12,866 nt of DNA from Owenia fusiformis (lineage: Eukaryota > Annelida > Polychaeta > Sabellida > Oweniidae), in the NCBI GenBank assembly GCA_903813345.2, contig CAIIXF020000007.1, positions 31,780,698 through 31,793,563 of the forward strand, written 5' to 3'. The first letter of the stretch is position 1, and every line of letters starts with the position of its first letter. The notes under the pieces were generated by a model. It did no database searches, was not told the origin of the DNA, and saw only the letters and a program-made list of their open reading frames with translations. This document shows, one piece after another, positions 1 to 8,284 of the stretch. Position numbers and translations under genes: made by a program.

Positions 1-523
1 GACGGTAACGTATTGTATTAGTTGTACATAAGATATTTCCGGACGGTTACGTGCCTGTACATCTGTCAAGTCAAGGTTGCTAGATCTGAAAGCCTCTTTC
101 CATGTTGTTGTTATAATGGGTAAGAAATGGAATATTGAATTTCCTATATTTGTTTTCAGGACTCGCAAGAGACGCTCTTGTTTCAGGCTCTATAAGGGCA
201 AGGAAAAAAACTGCCGCTTGCTTTATTTTTGAAACCAATGAAAGTGTTAAAGATAGCAATGAAGAGGCAAAAGAAGATTAAGGATCAAGTACTGATGAAG
301 ATGACAAAATTACTGAAAATGAATCGGGGTTTCATATTTGAATCAGGTTCGCGTAACCGTCCATCAATTTTTTACGCTTACATAAATCGTTCATCCTTTC
401 AATGATACACAGTAGTAGAAAATAATGCACCAACCTTAGTTTTCTCTTCCATCGCGGCCATTTTATTGGATAAATCAGTGAACGTTGCCGTCCAACCTCG
501 TTTTCAGAGGTGGCGTAACCGTC
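1..523. repeat. Cluster of five GGACGGTTACG-like motifs
   Basis: Near-identical 10-11 bp motifs occur at 1-10 (GACGGTAACG), 41-51 (GGACGGTTACG), 352-362 (reverse complement, identical to 41-51), 483-493 (reverse complement, GGACGGCAACG) and 514-523 (reverse complement, GACGGTTACG). The first two are on the plus strand and the last three on the minus strand, so the set is arranged head to head around an open frame at 117-341. Recurrence of a GC-rich 10-mer in AT-rich sequence is unlikely by chance. They could be decayed ends of a mobile element or binding sites; the core TAACCG resembles a Myb site. The function is unknown. Confidence 0.45.
117..341 (+). pseudogene. Acidic-tailed open frame, possible terminal exon or coding relic
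   Basis: A frame is open from 117 to a TAA at 279-281, and after that single stop it stays open to a TGA at 339-341. The peptide is basic in its first half (SIRARKKTAACFIFE) and strongly acidic across the stop (NEEAKED, then GSSTDEDDKITENES). Continued acidic composition on both sides of the stop suggests an older, longer coding tail now interrupted, although the TAA could be the true end. An acceptor-like TTTTCAG ends at 159 and a donor-like GTAAGA starts at 120. These would define only a 40-nt intron, and the upstream frame joined that way is open back to a stop near 28. A 38-codon frame from ATG 116 overlaps in another phase. The family is not recognised. Confidence 0.25.
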
Positions 524-529
524 ATGCTA

Positions 530-1323
530 TAACGCCGTGTACTTAGTCTTCTTCAGATACCCATTCAGCTTAAGCCTCGTGTTTAGAACGAGCGATTTGC
601 AATTTCTCGTTGGTGTCAATGGGAATCATTATACTCATATCATGTCATTGTCATGTCATTTTTTGATTTCGATACACAGTATAATGGTTTTAGTGAGAAA
701 ACTACATGCATTTATAAGGGGGATTTATACGTACAGGTTGACGTTTGGATTTTATGTGCATTGCTTTAAGTCTACATTATGTATTTTCTGATATGTAAAA
801 CAAAACAAAACGTTTTGAATGAAAAAAGCAATTATTTTACACTGCGCTTTGTGTGTCGCCATTATCTTTATTCTGACTGACTGTTAAGATCATCCTCAAT
901 GTAAATGCTATCTAATTCAATAAATCCCAGGTAGAAGTAGTTTGAAACGATTATATTGATGTATTCAATTAACTTCACGTCTGATATTTTTCGTAATGTA
1001 AAATAAACTGAATCATTGATGGAGTGATGGCATTTTGACAATTGTAGACTTCATATTTCTATTGACACCATGGACAAAATCAATTCATTTAAAATCTCTG
1101 ATACAAACTCTCTTGGTACTTATTGATATCATCCTTGTGATATTCCCCATATCAAATTCCTCTAGGTGAACAACTACTTTATATTGCCTGCGGATATGAC
1201 TTTATTAGTATTATTACCACCGTTAATGCCCAGTAGGGTCAAAATAACAAGAACATCACATACTGCTCAGGTCGATATAGTGAAATAAATGCCTTCTAAA
1301 CTAGCACTAATCAGCTAATACCC
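530..1323. other. AT-rich intergenic stretch, no supported feature
   Basis: No coding frame, RNA gene or clear repeat was found. An 84-codon frame at 537-791 opens without an ATG and encodes a featureless hydrophobic peptide. On the minus strand, a CAG at 1190-1188 precedes a short open stretch containing YKVVVHLEEF. This is vaguely like the segment after the sulfotransferase core, but its reading phase does not fit the candidate exon at 1533-1724. Confidence 0.5.
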
Positions 1324-1532
1324 CTAGAACAGGCCCGGTAAGGTGGTAATAATGGGTTTTGTGAAGTATTTCACGAGTTGTCTCAATTGAATAACACAAG
1401 GAAGCTGGTAATACAAGAAATAACACCATCTTATTTTTGAAAAATTACTCCGCTGACAGGTTTGCACGATAGAGACAAATATTTTTAGAATTTGCCAAAC
1501 AATGTTATGTAAACGTTTAGATTTCCACATAC

Positions 1533-1724
1533 TTAATTGTGCTCCACCATTATCCACTGGATCGCACAGACGTGAACTGGTTCTGTACCTTCTGGACCAG
1601 ATCTGTCCGCTATGATAAGCGTACTGCACGATACGAGATATGGATATTGGGTCCCTAATGAGATGAATGATATATATCCTAAAGGGCGCTTGGACATAAG
1701 GGTACATTTCCTTATTACCCTAGG
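1533..1724 (-). pseudogene. Possible sulfotransferase-like exon or fragment
   Basis: The minus-strand frame is open for well over 120 codons (down to 1324). Its first 64 codons read YIIHLIRDPISISR, then SGQIWSRRYRTSSRLCDP. The pattern IIHLxRDP...SR followed by a Cys-containing SSxLCD segment resembles the 3'-phosphate-binding region of carbohydrate sulfotransferases, where RDP and a following SR contact PAPS. The usual RDPR is RDPI here, and the spacing between RDP and SR is about two residues short. A CCCTAG acceptor-like site lies immediately upstream (ending at 1725) and a strong donor-like GTATGT follows 1533 on the minus strand, so this could be a genuine internal exon. The 5'-phosphosulfate motif (RSGST-like) was not found upstream. 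It may equally be a relic or a chance match. Confidence 0.32.
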
Positions 1725-1751
1725 GATATAACTCACATCCAAATCGAGCAA

Positions 1752-2372
1752 AATGAAATAAACTTAATTAATATTTCTATACATACCAATAGTGAATTCA
1801 ACTTTAAAGAAACGTGGCACGCATTATTTTTTGTTTCACTCTTTTAATTAAAAGGATTTATTGAATGAATATAAGGTGCTGCCTCAAAATTGTTAATTAA
1901 CGATACCCCCTCGTACATACACTAGTACCACATACTACATCGAATTTCTCAAGTTATGTATATAATGACGTATTCAACTCGATATGCGATGTGCGGACAT
2001 GAAAATTGAAGAGAGGAGCCCACAATTGTATTTACTTTTTTTGCCTATGCTTATTATTTAAAAAGATAAACACCTATTTTAGTCCCAACTGAAAATGGGA
2101 CCGCAATAGAAGAACCTTGGGTCGTGCTATATATTGTTTTTGCGTACCCTTTAATAGAAAGTAGTGACTTACCTAGATTAAAGCATAATCCTTGTGAATC
2201 CAGAATGCATACAAATTAAACGAAGTTTTCATTTGTCTATGAGTCCCTGTCGACATTACTAGAGGTTAGCAGTAATATTACTCGTGTATATAAATCTTGA
2301 TTATTGAAAAGCAGAGGTTCTCGAACAGACAATGTATTTACTTATCCGGTTATCTATTAGGTACCATATTCT
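1752..2372. other. AT-rich stretch without a supported feature
   Basis: No open frame, repeat or splice-flanked segment was found. The only local structure is a 6-bp hairpin stem, GTCCCA/TGGGAC, near 2080-2102, which is too short to interpret. Confidence 0.5.
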
Positions 2373-3118
2373 ACAGGCGCGTATCGTGGTCATTTTGCAA
2401 GGGTACGCCCCTGTATGTGGATGAATAATGTGTGAAGATGAATGCGATTTTTGGCGTATGATTTTTCGTGCAGACAGCTACCATAGGTCTAATATTTCTC
2501 TCTACAGAAGTAATACACTCCCTTAATGAATTTGCATCGATAATGTTGTCATAGCTGGGGCCATTTCTGCAATAGACGTGGTATTAATTAATTGATTAGT
2601 AACCCCTGAATTACAGGCCCCCAAAAATAAAAACACTTCACCAGACGAAAATAGAGAAAGTCGTCTGCACAAGGCCGTGCGAATATGGAAATGCTCTATC
2701 AATGGCTTAATCAATGTAGTTAAAACTAAATCCACTTATCGTAAGGTTTAAATGATTAAATTACTTATTACATTCAATAATGTCAAGTGATACTCAGGTT
2801 TTTATACGTACTGAATTTGCTGATTTTGAGCGTGTACTCTGCCGGGATTCGCCATCATCCCCATACGGCCTTGAAGAAGCGTACAAGAATGACGCAACTC
2901 TTTGAATCAAAAATTTGAATCTTTGAATCACGAAAACAGTGAATGACAATGAGGGAATCGAGAACTTATTAGTGTTAATACACTTGTACAACAAAGGTTT
3001 ACACATCATCAAAGAAAATAACAGTAAAATACTGAATTTCATGTTTTTTTCAAAATATTTTTTCAAATTCAAACAGTACGCCTGGGCGTATTTTGCGTAC
3101 ATGACGATACGCGCCTGT
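2373..3118. mobile_element. 746-bp unit with GC-rich terminal inverted repeats
   Basis: The left end (2373-2387) reads ACAGGCGCGTATCGT, and the right end (3118-3104) gives exactly the same 15 bases on the opposite strand. Similarity continues inward for about 25 more bases with gaps, through GCAA and TACGCCC. This looks like a nonautonomous DNA transposon. I found no convincing target-site duplication (flanks ATTCTA and CTATCA), so the superfamily is unassigned. Inside are three copies of TTTGAATC (2901, 2914, 2922) and minus-strand open frames of 70 and 111 codons with no recognisable domain. The second frame runs across the right terminal repeat, which argues against it being real. Confidence 0.5.
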
Positions 3119-4249
3119 CTATCACGCAATCTTATCAGCCACTTTGTTTTTCTTTGAATTTTCTAAGTCAATTAATTACTCAAGAGATTTGGAAATTTTC
3201 CACAGGCGATTAATCAACGCTCTGAGGCCACACATCAATTAAATATAAACTCTTAACCAACATTGCCTTCAAACTTAAAGATAAACACAACATCCTGGGG
3301 AAGTTGGTCAGTTCAACGTTTTGTATGATATAAGTCCATGATGAGATTCATAACATCCAATATAGCTACATGTATATACCATCTAGACAGGAGGAAATGT
3401 CTAACCACAGCATCTATCTAGATCATGTCTCTTCAATACACTTGAAATACAACTTTGATTGATCTTGAGGGTGAAAAAATACTACTGTAATAACGTGGCA
3501 ATGCAATTAACATTTGGCAGTTTACATAATATCTCCAAATACTTGTCCAGATCCTTCAAAAACTTGCTTTCAGAAAAATCTAGTTCAGTAAGTTATGTTC
3601 CCGTTGTTGGGTTATCAGATTGATTTACGAAAAGTACAAGAAAGTCTAATTAAAAAAAAGCAGAAACGTCAACTCCATTCCATTCTTTGCCTTGAACTGT
3701 CGACTTTGGGAAGATGGTATTTAATTTCAACTAGGAATACAGAACTGGCGCTAATGCCATCAAGGCATCTTCAAGTTGTCAGGAGTTCATATCTGATCAT
3801 ATAGTTGAGATACAGCCTTTGCTTGACCTTCAATAACCTTCCCGAAGTCAACCAATCGATTTTCAGTTTTTGTGTACTCTTTTGATGATAAAGGTCTCCA
3901 GATTAGGTCATAAATGTTTCCGGAGACTACAGATCAATATCTTTAGCAAAAAGTTACATTTGTACTACAGGTATCTTTCATAAAAATCTTGCCTTGGTTT
4001 TGAGTTTTCAGAGCTCGAAATGTGAAAAGGTCGAATTTCTTAACTTTTTATATTTAATTTTAAACCCTTCAAATAAACAGTTTTTAAATCATTTACAATT
4101 TGCCAGATTTAACATCTAACGTTGTATATGAGATTTTATCTTTCACTGACCTCTGATGACCCTCAAAAATTACACATACAGTTATTTCGTTCAAGTTAAG
4201 GTCAAATGACTCACAAGACAAAATGAGATGAGAATAATTTACCCTACTA
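3119..4249. other. AT-rich stretch with degenerate AGGTCA-type repeats, no gene
   Basis: No supported coding sequence was found. A 69-codon frame at 3595-3804 has no recognisable motif. On the minus strand around 3780-3730, a short segment reads QLEDALMALAPVLYS but is closed by stops on both sides. From about 3820 to 4230 there are scattered TGACCT/AGGTCA half sites and the phrase TTTGAG..AGCTCGAAA. A similar phrase recurs near 4983-5004, consistent with an old dispersed repeat flanking the element at 4250-4813. Confidence 0.4.
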
Positions 4250-4543
4250 TCACACCAAACTAGTTCTCACTACGTTCTCGAAAACGGGCTTAAACTGTGC
4301 ACGAACGGATTTGACGTACTAAGAACCCACTAAGAACCGTTTGGGATCTGTTTACAAACTTCATGAAACTACTAGAACGAGTAGGTCCTCCAGCACTTAG
4401 AGCATGCTCAACATTTTCTGGTGATCATCAAAACGTTGCCGAATCGGTTTTAAACTGTGTGCGAACTGAATGAACGTAGCTACAACGTTCTACGGTCTGT
4501 TTACGAACTTTATGGACTTTCCCGGACGGGGTATGTGATTTAA

Positions 4544-4565
4544 AATTTTGAATCGATTCAAAATT
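4544..4565. repeat. Perfect 22-bp palindrome
   Basis: The sequence is its own reverse complement over 22 bp, centred on ATCGAT between 4554 and 4555, with arms AATTTTGAATC. It sits close to the midpoint of the inverted-repeat element at 4250-4813, which may mean the element arose from, or was repaired through, a foldback intermediate. Confidence 0.8.
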
Positions 4566-4592
4566 CGATGGCGACCATACCGTTCTGTAATC

Positions 4593-4607
4593 AGGTCATG
4601 ATGACCT
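4593..4607. promoter_or_regulatory. Consensus-type nuclear-receptor palindrome (AGGTCA, 3-nt gap, TGACCT)
   Basis: AGGTCA at 4593-4598 and TGACCT at 4602-4607 are separated by TGA. This matches the estrogen-response-element consensus exactly. It lies inside a mobile element, so binding and function are pure inference. Confidence 0.2.
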
Positions 4608-4813
4608 TCTAGACTAAGGGACGGTTTATACTACGTTGCACACCGACGTGGTGCGACCTGAACGAATTGCGAACGTGATGGACGTATTGCAGACTGTTTA
4701 TGAACGAAGTAGCTAATTATTTTAGACATATATCCCGACCGCAGCCAGATCGAGCCCGTTTTACGACAATTTCGTAGGACTGGCAAGAACGGGTAAGAAC
4801 TAGTTTGGTGTGA

Positions 4814-5623
4814 TAGGGGGTTAGGTCAAGGTCAAAGACATCAAAGTAGGTCACATAGATAGTTATCTAGGTTTCTCAATGCTGAAGACTACAATTTAAT
4901 ATTTTAGATTAAAAATAAGGTTATACAGTCCGCTAAAGGTTATGCACATAGGCATTCAACGATATTCAAATGTTGCACCAGTTTTGAGATATAAGGGCTC
5001 GAAACTAAAACTTACCTTGTAAATTCATTTCTATTGATGTACGACAACCTATTTACTATTCAATTAAAGGTTCTTAAAATGAAAATTATAATTTGTGAAG
5101 AAATATACTTTCTTCTTATGGGGACGAAACCTCATATTGCAGAATTTAACTGTTTCAGTATGGCGTTCAATCTAATCATCTAGTATCGCCTACCTTGTAT
5201 ATTTATTTGAATAAAATATTTTGGTAATTTGTGAAGATATATACTTCATCGAGAAAATGCATTCTGATACTCATAGCATCTTTCTGTTTCACAACATCTC
5301 AGGGCTGACAAGATGTGATATATCATGGTCTATCAAGATGGTGAAAATGACTTATTTATATATTTTGAAGACCAATTTATCTCTCCACCATGTATTAGGC
5401 ACACATACGATGCATCATTTCACTCTAATTGGCCATTATTTACGTTTCAGTAATTGCGCATCACTGTTAGACGTCAGGAAGCTGTTTTTTAAGTGAGAAA
5501 ATGCGATATTCGTAACATACATTAATCTTTTAAACTTCAATAAAAAAAACTATACTTAGTCATTTCAGTAATTATTTATCGTCTTTAAGTTATTTTTAAG
5601 AATGATAGACGATTAGACTATTT
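4814..5623. other. AT-rich repeat-derived stretch, no supported gene
   Basis: AGGTCA half sites lie at 4823-4828 and 4829-4834 in direct contact (also giving TCAAGGTCA), with another near 4850. Two blocks are duplicated in the same order: ACCTTGTAAATTCATTT (5014-5030) resembles 5192-5208, and AATTTGTGAAG plus following bases (5090-5115) resembles 5226-5251. A 91-codon frame at 5221-5496 starts inside the second duplicate, does not begin with ATG and has no recognisable domain, so I do not call it. Confidence 0.4.
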
Positions 5624-5779
5624 CTATTTGTAGTCTGAGTAAATCATGGACTTAACCCGTTCCCCGGATAGAGAACCATGAAGAAAAAGCAGCAAATTCA
5701 GACAGCACGGTGATCCGACGGATTCCCCATCCTTCTTATCAGATATCTTCGCTGAGAAAAGGTCGATGCCAAATATATT
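5624..5779 (-). other. Short exon-like open frame, unassigned
   Basis: On the minus strand 51 codons are open and end at a TAG (5626-5624). A TTTTCTCAG acceptor-like site ends at 5752. The peptide after it includes KISDKKDGESVGSPCC and then a leucine-rich run, LNLLLFLHGSL. Composition is less AT-driven than in the neighbouring frames, which is why it is noted. There is no ATG, no matching donor and no recognisable family. It could be a decayed exon, part of a dispersed repeat, or chance. Confidence 0.15.
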
Positions 5780-6590
5780 TCACGTACTCCAATTTGGAGC
5801 CAGTTTTGAACAATTAGCAAGTGCATTTTTCGCAAACAGAAACACGATGCATAATCTGTTCTAAAGTGATGAACGTTGTCGTTTTATCGATATTTATATT
5901 TAGAATGCAATCCACAGTAATAGTGTTTGCATAAAATAGAGTAGATCGCAAATTTCGAATCGTATTTCTGCCTTTCGAGATTTCTTCAAAGTATGGTTAC
6001 ATTAAACTCCTTTATTAGATCAAATATTGTATTGTTGTGCCTTTGGAACTCTTAAATGGTCATCTAAATGCTTAAATCAGTGACCAGTAACCAGACTGAG
6101 TTAAACTAACAGATCAAGCGTGGAAAAGTTCATTTCAAGTGAGGATTTCGTTTTTGTGCCACCCTGTAAATGTTTATACAACCAAGAAAAGTAAAACACA
6201 AATTAAAGGCAATTGAGGCAATCAAACTATACTAAATGGAAACAATTCTCTCACAATTGCAGAGTTCAGATTAACTTTCCATGCTCAAATTGTACGACAT
6301 GTACCACCAGGCCTTTAATTTGTATAGTGTACATTGAATTAATGAGTTATGGAAATATCGCATTGTTAAAACAAATTTGTTAATGATAATCGCACTAATT
6401 TTTCAGGCTCAATTGATATTACATGACATGTTTCCAGGATATAACAAATTTGCAATCCATTAATGTTTCCATTGACATACTGCGTACCTCCGGTCTGGTC
6501 TGATATGAAACCCAATATTACTATAATTGTTTGTAAACATCTTAGTATTTGGGTCGAACACACCTTTTATGTATGGTTGTCCACCTCCTT
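5780..6590. other. AT-rich stretch, one imperfect inverted repeat, no gene
   Basis: ACAAATTAAAGGC at 6198-6210 recurs as its exact complement at 6311-6323, with ACTATAC/GTATAGT a little further along. This could form a stem around a 100-nt loop, but no target duplication or related copy was seen. No coding frame is supported; the 65-codon minus-strand frame at 6366-6563 is featureless. Confidence 0.4.
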
Positions 6591-6591
6591 T

Positions 6592-6613
6592 CCTGTTCGA
6601 ATCCTGTTCGAAT
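6592..6613. repeat. Tandem duplication of CCTGTTCGAAT
   Basis: Two perfect 11-bp copies lie head to tail (6592-6602, 6603-6613). The junction reads TGTTCGAATCC, resembling a tRNA or SINE B box, but there is no tRNA fold or A box upstream. Confidence 0.7.
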
Positions 6614-6633
6614 TTTCTTGGGGTATTAGGGGT

Positions 6634-6653
6634 ATTTTATTTATTTATTTTAT
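6634..6653. repeat. Short TTTA-type microsatellite
   Basis: About 20 bp of imperfect TTTA repeats in an already AT-rich context. Confidence 0.6.
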
Positions 6654-6824
6654 ATAATCATCTACAATGTAGGTTTTCATTTTTTAACATTGGCACTTTT
6701 CTAATAATTATCAATGAGTTTTTTTTCTTTGACATGACTGTGGTGCGGAATGTTATTACAAAGGGATGTTTTCATCAAACATTGCAGATAAAAGTGTGGT
6801 CAATTCTGCTGTTGTGTAACACCC

Positions 6825-6945
6825 CAGTCACATTTCCTACGGCCGCCGTGCGGTCTGTCATTTCTGCGGTCAGTAACATTTCTACGCTCGCCGTAGAATT
6901 TCTGCAGTACATTTCCTACGGCAACCGCACGGCGAATTTCGTTGA
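6825..6945. repeat. GC-rich triplicate repeat related to the 10746-10896 foldback
   Basis: Three imperfect direct units start with ACATTTCTACG-like sequence at 6830, 6876 and 6909, two of them reading ACATTTCCTACGG. Each continues into a CGCCG/CCGCACGG segment, and the first two then carry an ATTTCTGC block. The leading CAGTCACATTT (6825-6835) is identical to the complement of 10890-10900, and the following CCGCCG/CGGCC pattern matches the arms of the 10746-10896 foldback. This looks like a diverged, internally expanded member of the same family. Its GC content stands out sharply from the surroundings. Confidence 0.6.
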
Positions 6946-6991
6946 TATAAAATCACGGTTCCCTACGGAGGGCGTAGTTTTTTTTAATTAA

Positions 6992-7382
6992 GTCGGACTG
7001 GTGAATATCATTTTATCATTTGTTATCCATAGTAACATGTTTTCCTTGGGAAATAAAGGGTGAACGCGGTACCCGGAACTTTCGCAAATTGGCGTTCGGT
7101 TTTTTACCGCATCCGATTTGAATTAGCCAATTAAACATAGGGGTGTGAGAACTTAAAATTTATTCTGACGATGTGTGTTACCCCCCTTTGGACATAAAGT
7201 CCAGAGCTGAATATGTCAGCACATGATGATTGGTAAGTAAAGACAATCTATCCTTATAACGTAATATATTTTCTATCAGATCAACTATATTAACAATATA
7301 AATATTTACATGGATGTAGGCTAATAGTAGTGGTTGGTATACTTGTGTATCTCATACTTGACTGTGTTTTGCGTAGATATCA
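6992..7382. other. AT-rich stretch, no gene
   Basis: No coding frame is supported. AACGTAATATATTTTCTAT (7258-7276) recurs with one mismatch at 8005-8023 in the same orientation, so the two copies bracket the hairpin block at 7383-7835. Confidence 0.4.
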
Positions 7383-7485
7383 CCCGGGAATATATATCGT
7401 ATCTGAGGAGCGGGCAGGATATATTGTATATGTCCCGCTCCAGGCCAAATGCGGGCAGATATAATATATCCATCCCGCTCCCGGG
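7383..7485. repeat. Double hairpin with CCCGGG at both ends
   Basis: The block starts and ends with CCCGGG (7383-7388, 7480-7485). Between them are two related hairpin units in direct orientation. Unit one has perfect 8-bp arms, GGAGCGGG (7407-7414) and CCCGCTCC (7434-7441). Unit two has GCGGG (7451-7455) and CCCGC (7474-7478). The loops are similar AT-rich sequences, and GATATATTGTATAT in unit one also occurs in the palindrome at 7673-7835. This suggests a family relationship, perhaps a foldback or miniature element. There is no coding potential. Confidence 0.6.
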
Positions 7486-7672
7486 AATTTTTCAAAAGTT
7501 TAAATATCAAAAGTTTTAATTTTTTAATTTTGAAATTTAATTTCTTTAAGTTTAAATGTTACAATTTCATTGTATTGAACAAAAAGAATATTACGAAAAT
7601 GTTAAATATAAATATCTTGTCATTTGAAAAAGATGGAAAAGGTTATATCTACCCTAAACCCATTCAAGCATG

Positions 7673-7835
7673 AGATACACCAGTTATGCACGGTCGGTTT
7701 GGATACATGGAATATCCCTTGGGATATACAATACATCTTCCCTCGGTCCCTTCGGTCCCTCGGGAAGATATATTGTATATCCCTCGGGATATTCCCTGTA
7801 TCCAAAATCTCCCAGTGCATAACCCCTATATATCT
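7673..7835. mobile_element. 163-bp near-perfect palindromic element (copy 1)
   Basis: The two halves are imperfect reverse complements over about 80 bases each, from AGATACACCAGTTATGCA on the left to TGCATAACCCCTATATATCT on the right. They include GGATACATGGAATATCCC against the GGGATATTCCCTGTATCC side. The centre carries a direct repeat, CGGTCCCTT/CGGTCCCTC. A diverged second copy lies at 9314-9430, so this is a repeat family rather than a unique hairpin. It has no transposase. It fits a foldback-type miniature element, with undefined target duplication. Open frames on both strands here encode matching peptides only because the DNA is palindromic. Confidence 0.7.
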
Positions 7836-8284
7836 AATGATCAGTCAATCGCATTATATTGTCATTGTATTCCATGTAAAATTTGCATTGTATGTTATTG
7901 TAACATTTATTGTATGTATAGTTTTAGTTTTATTTTATCATGTTTATTTGCTGTACACTTACCCGAAAGAGATTTTTAGTACAATAAAACATTGAATTAT
8001 TATTAACGTAACATATTTTCTATAGTTTAGTGAATTTCGGTCACGGACCGTTCAGAAACAACAGTCAAAACGAAGATTGTCCGCGTCAGTTTAGATTGTT
8101 CTGGCGGGAAACCAAATTACATTTCCCTGTTTATTCTGTTCGTATCAACCCTTTTTACATGATATATATTTAAGTTGATCAATTATGTAGCTAATGATGT
8201 GAACGGATTGCAATGACAGAGTAAAATAACCGCAAAACGGTACAGAAAAGGGTACCTAGGTCTAAGAAAACCTACCCCTCTATC
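7836..8284. other. AT-rich stretch with one GC-rich block near 8038-8112
   Basis: No coding frame is supported. CGGTCACGGACCG (8039-8051) is a small hairpin. GGCGGGAAA (8103-8111) matches the E2F-type core TTCCCGCC on the opposite strand. With no gene start nearby these are only motif matches. Confidence 0.3.

Larger units (their letters stand above)
4250..4813. mobile_element. 564-bp TA-flanked inverted-repeat element with internal repeats
   Basis: The ends TCACACCAAACTAGTTCT (4250-4267) and its exact complement (4796-4813) are flanked by TA on both sides. Counting the flanking CTA, the inverted match is 21 bp perfect (4247-4267, 4796-4816). A second matched block, AAAACGGGCT, recurs inverted at 4281-4290 and 4754-4763. 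The interior has three diverged direct repeats, at roughly 4290-4375, 4448-4525 and 4622-4715. Each carries TTTAAACTG or TTTATAC followed by CGAAC motifs and a CTGTTTAYGAAC block. There is no transposase frame. The TA duplication points to a nonautonomous Tc1/mariner-type or similar miniature element, but no autonomous parent can be named. Confidence 0.7.

Noticed and set aside
399-461. Minus-strand ATG in good context (MAAMEEKTK start)
   Set aside because: It is only 20 codons long, a possible donor after it (AAG then GTTGGT) is weak, and no downstream exon was found.
1070-1129. ATG with strong context (CACCATGG) and 19 codons
   Set aside because: It is too short, with no splice donor and no recognisable peptide.
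2794-3129. 111-codon minus-strand frame
   Set aside because: It crosses the right inverted repeat of the 2373-3118 unit, has no domain, and is largely AT-driven in composition.
6594-6604. B-box-like TGTTCGAATCC, possible tRNA or SINE
   Set aside because: There is no A box at the right distance, no cloverleaf and no poly-A or simple tail; it is formed by an 11-bp tandem duplication.
6527-6991. Longest open frame in the window (154 codons, plus strand)
   Set aside because: It lacks an ATG at its start, encodes a featureless hydrophobic stretch, and its second half is just the GC-rich triplicate repeat read through.
7620-7995. Open frames on both strands sharing peptides with the frame at 9220-9444 (NLPVHNPYI)
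   Set aside because: The shared peptide arises because these are two copies of one palindromic DNA repeat; it is not evidence of a protein family.
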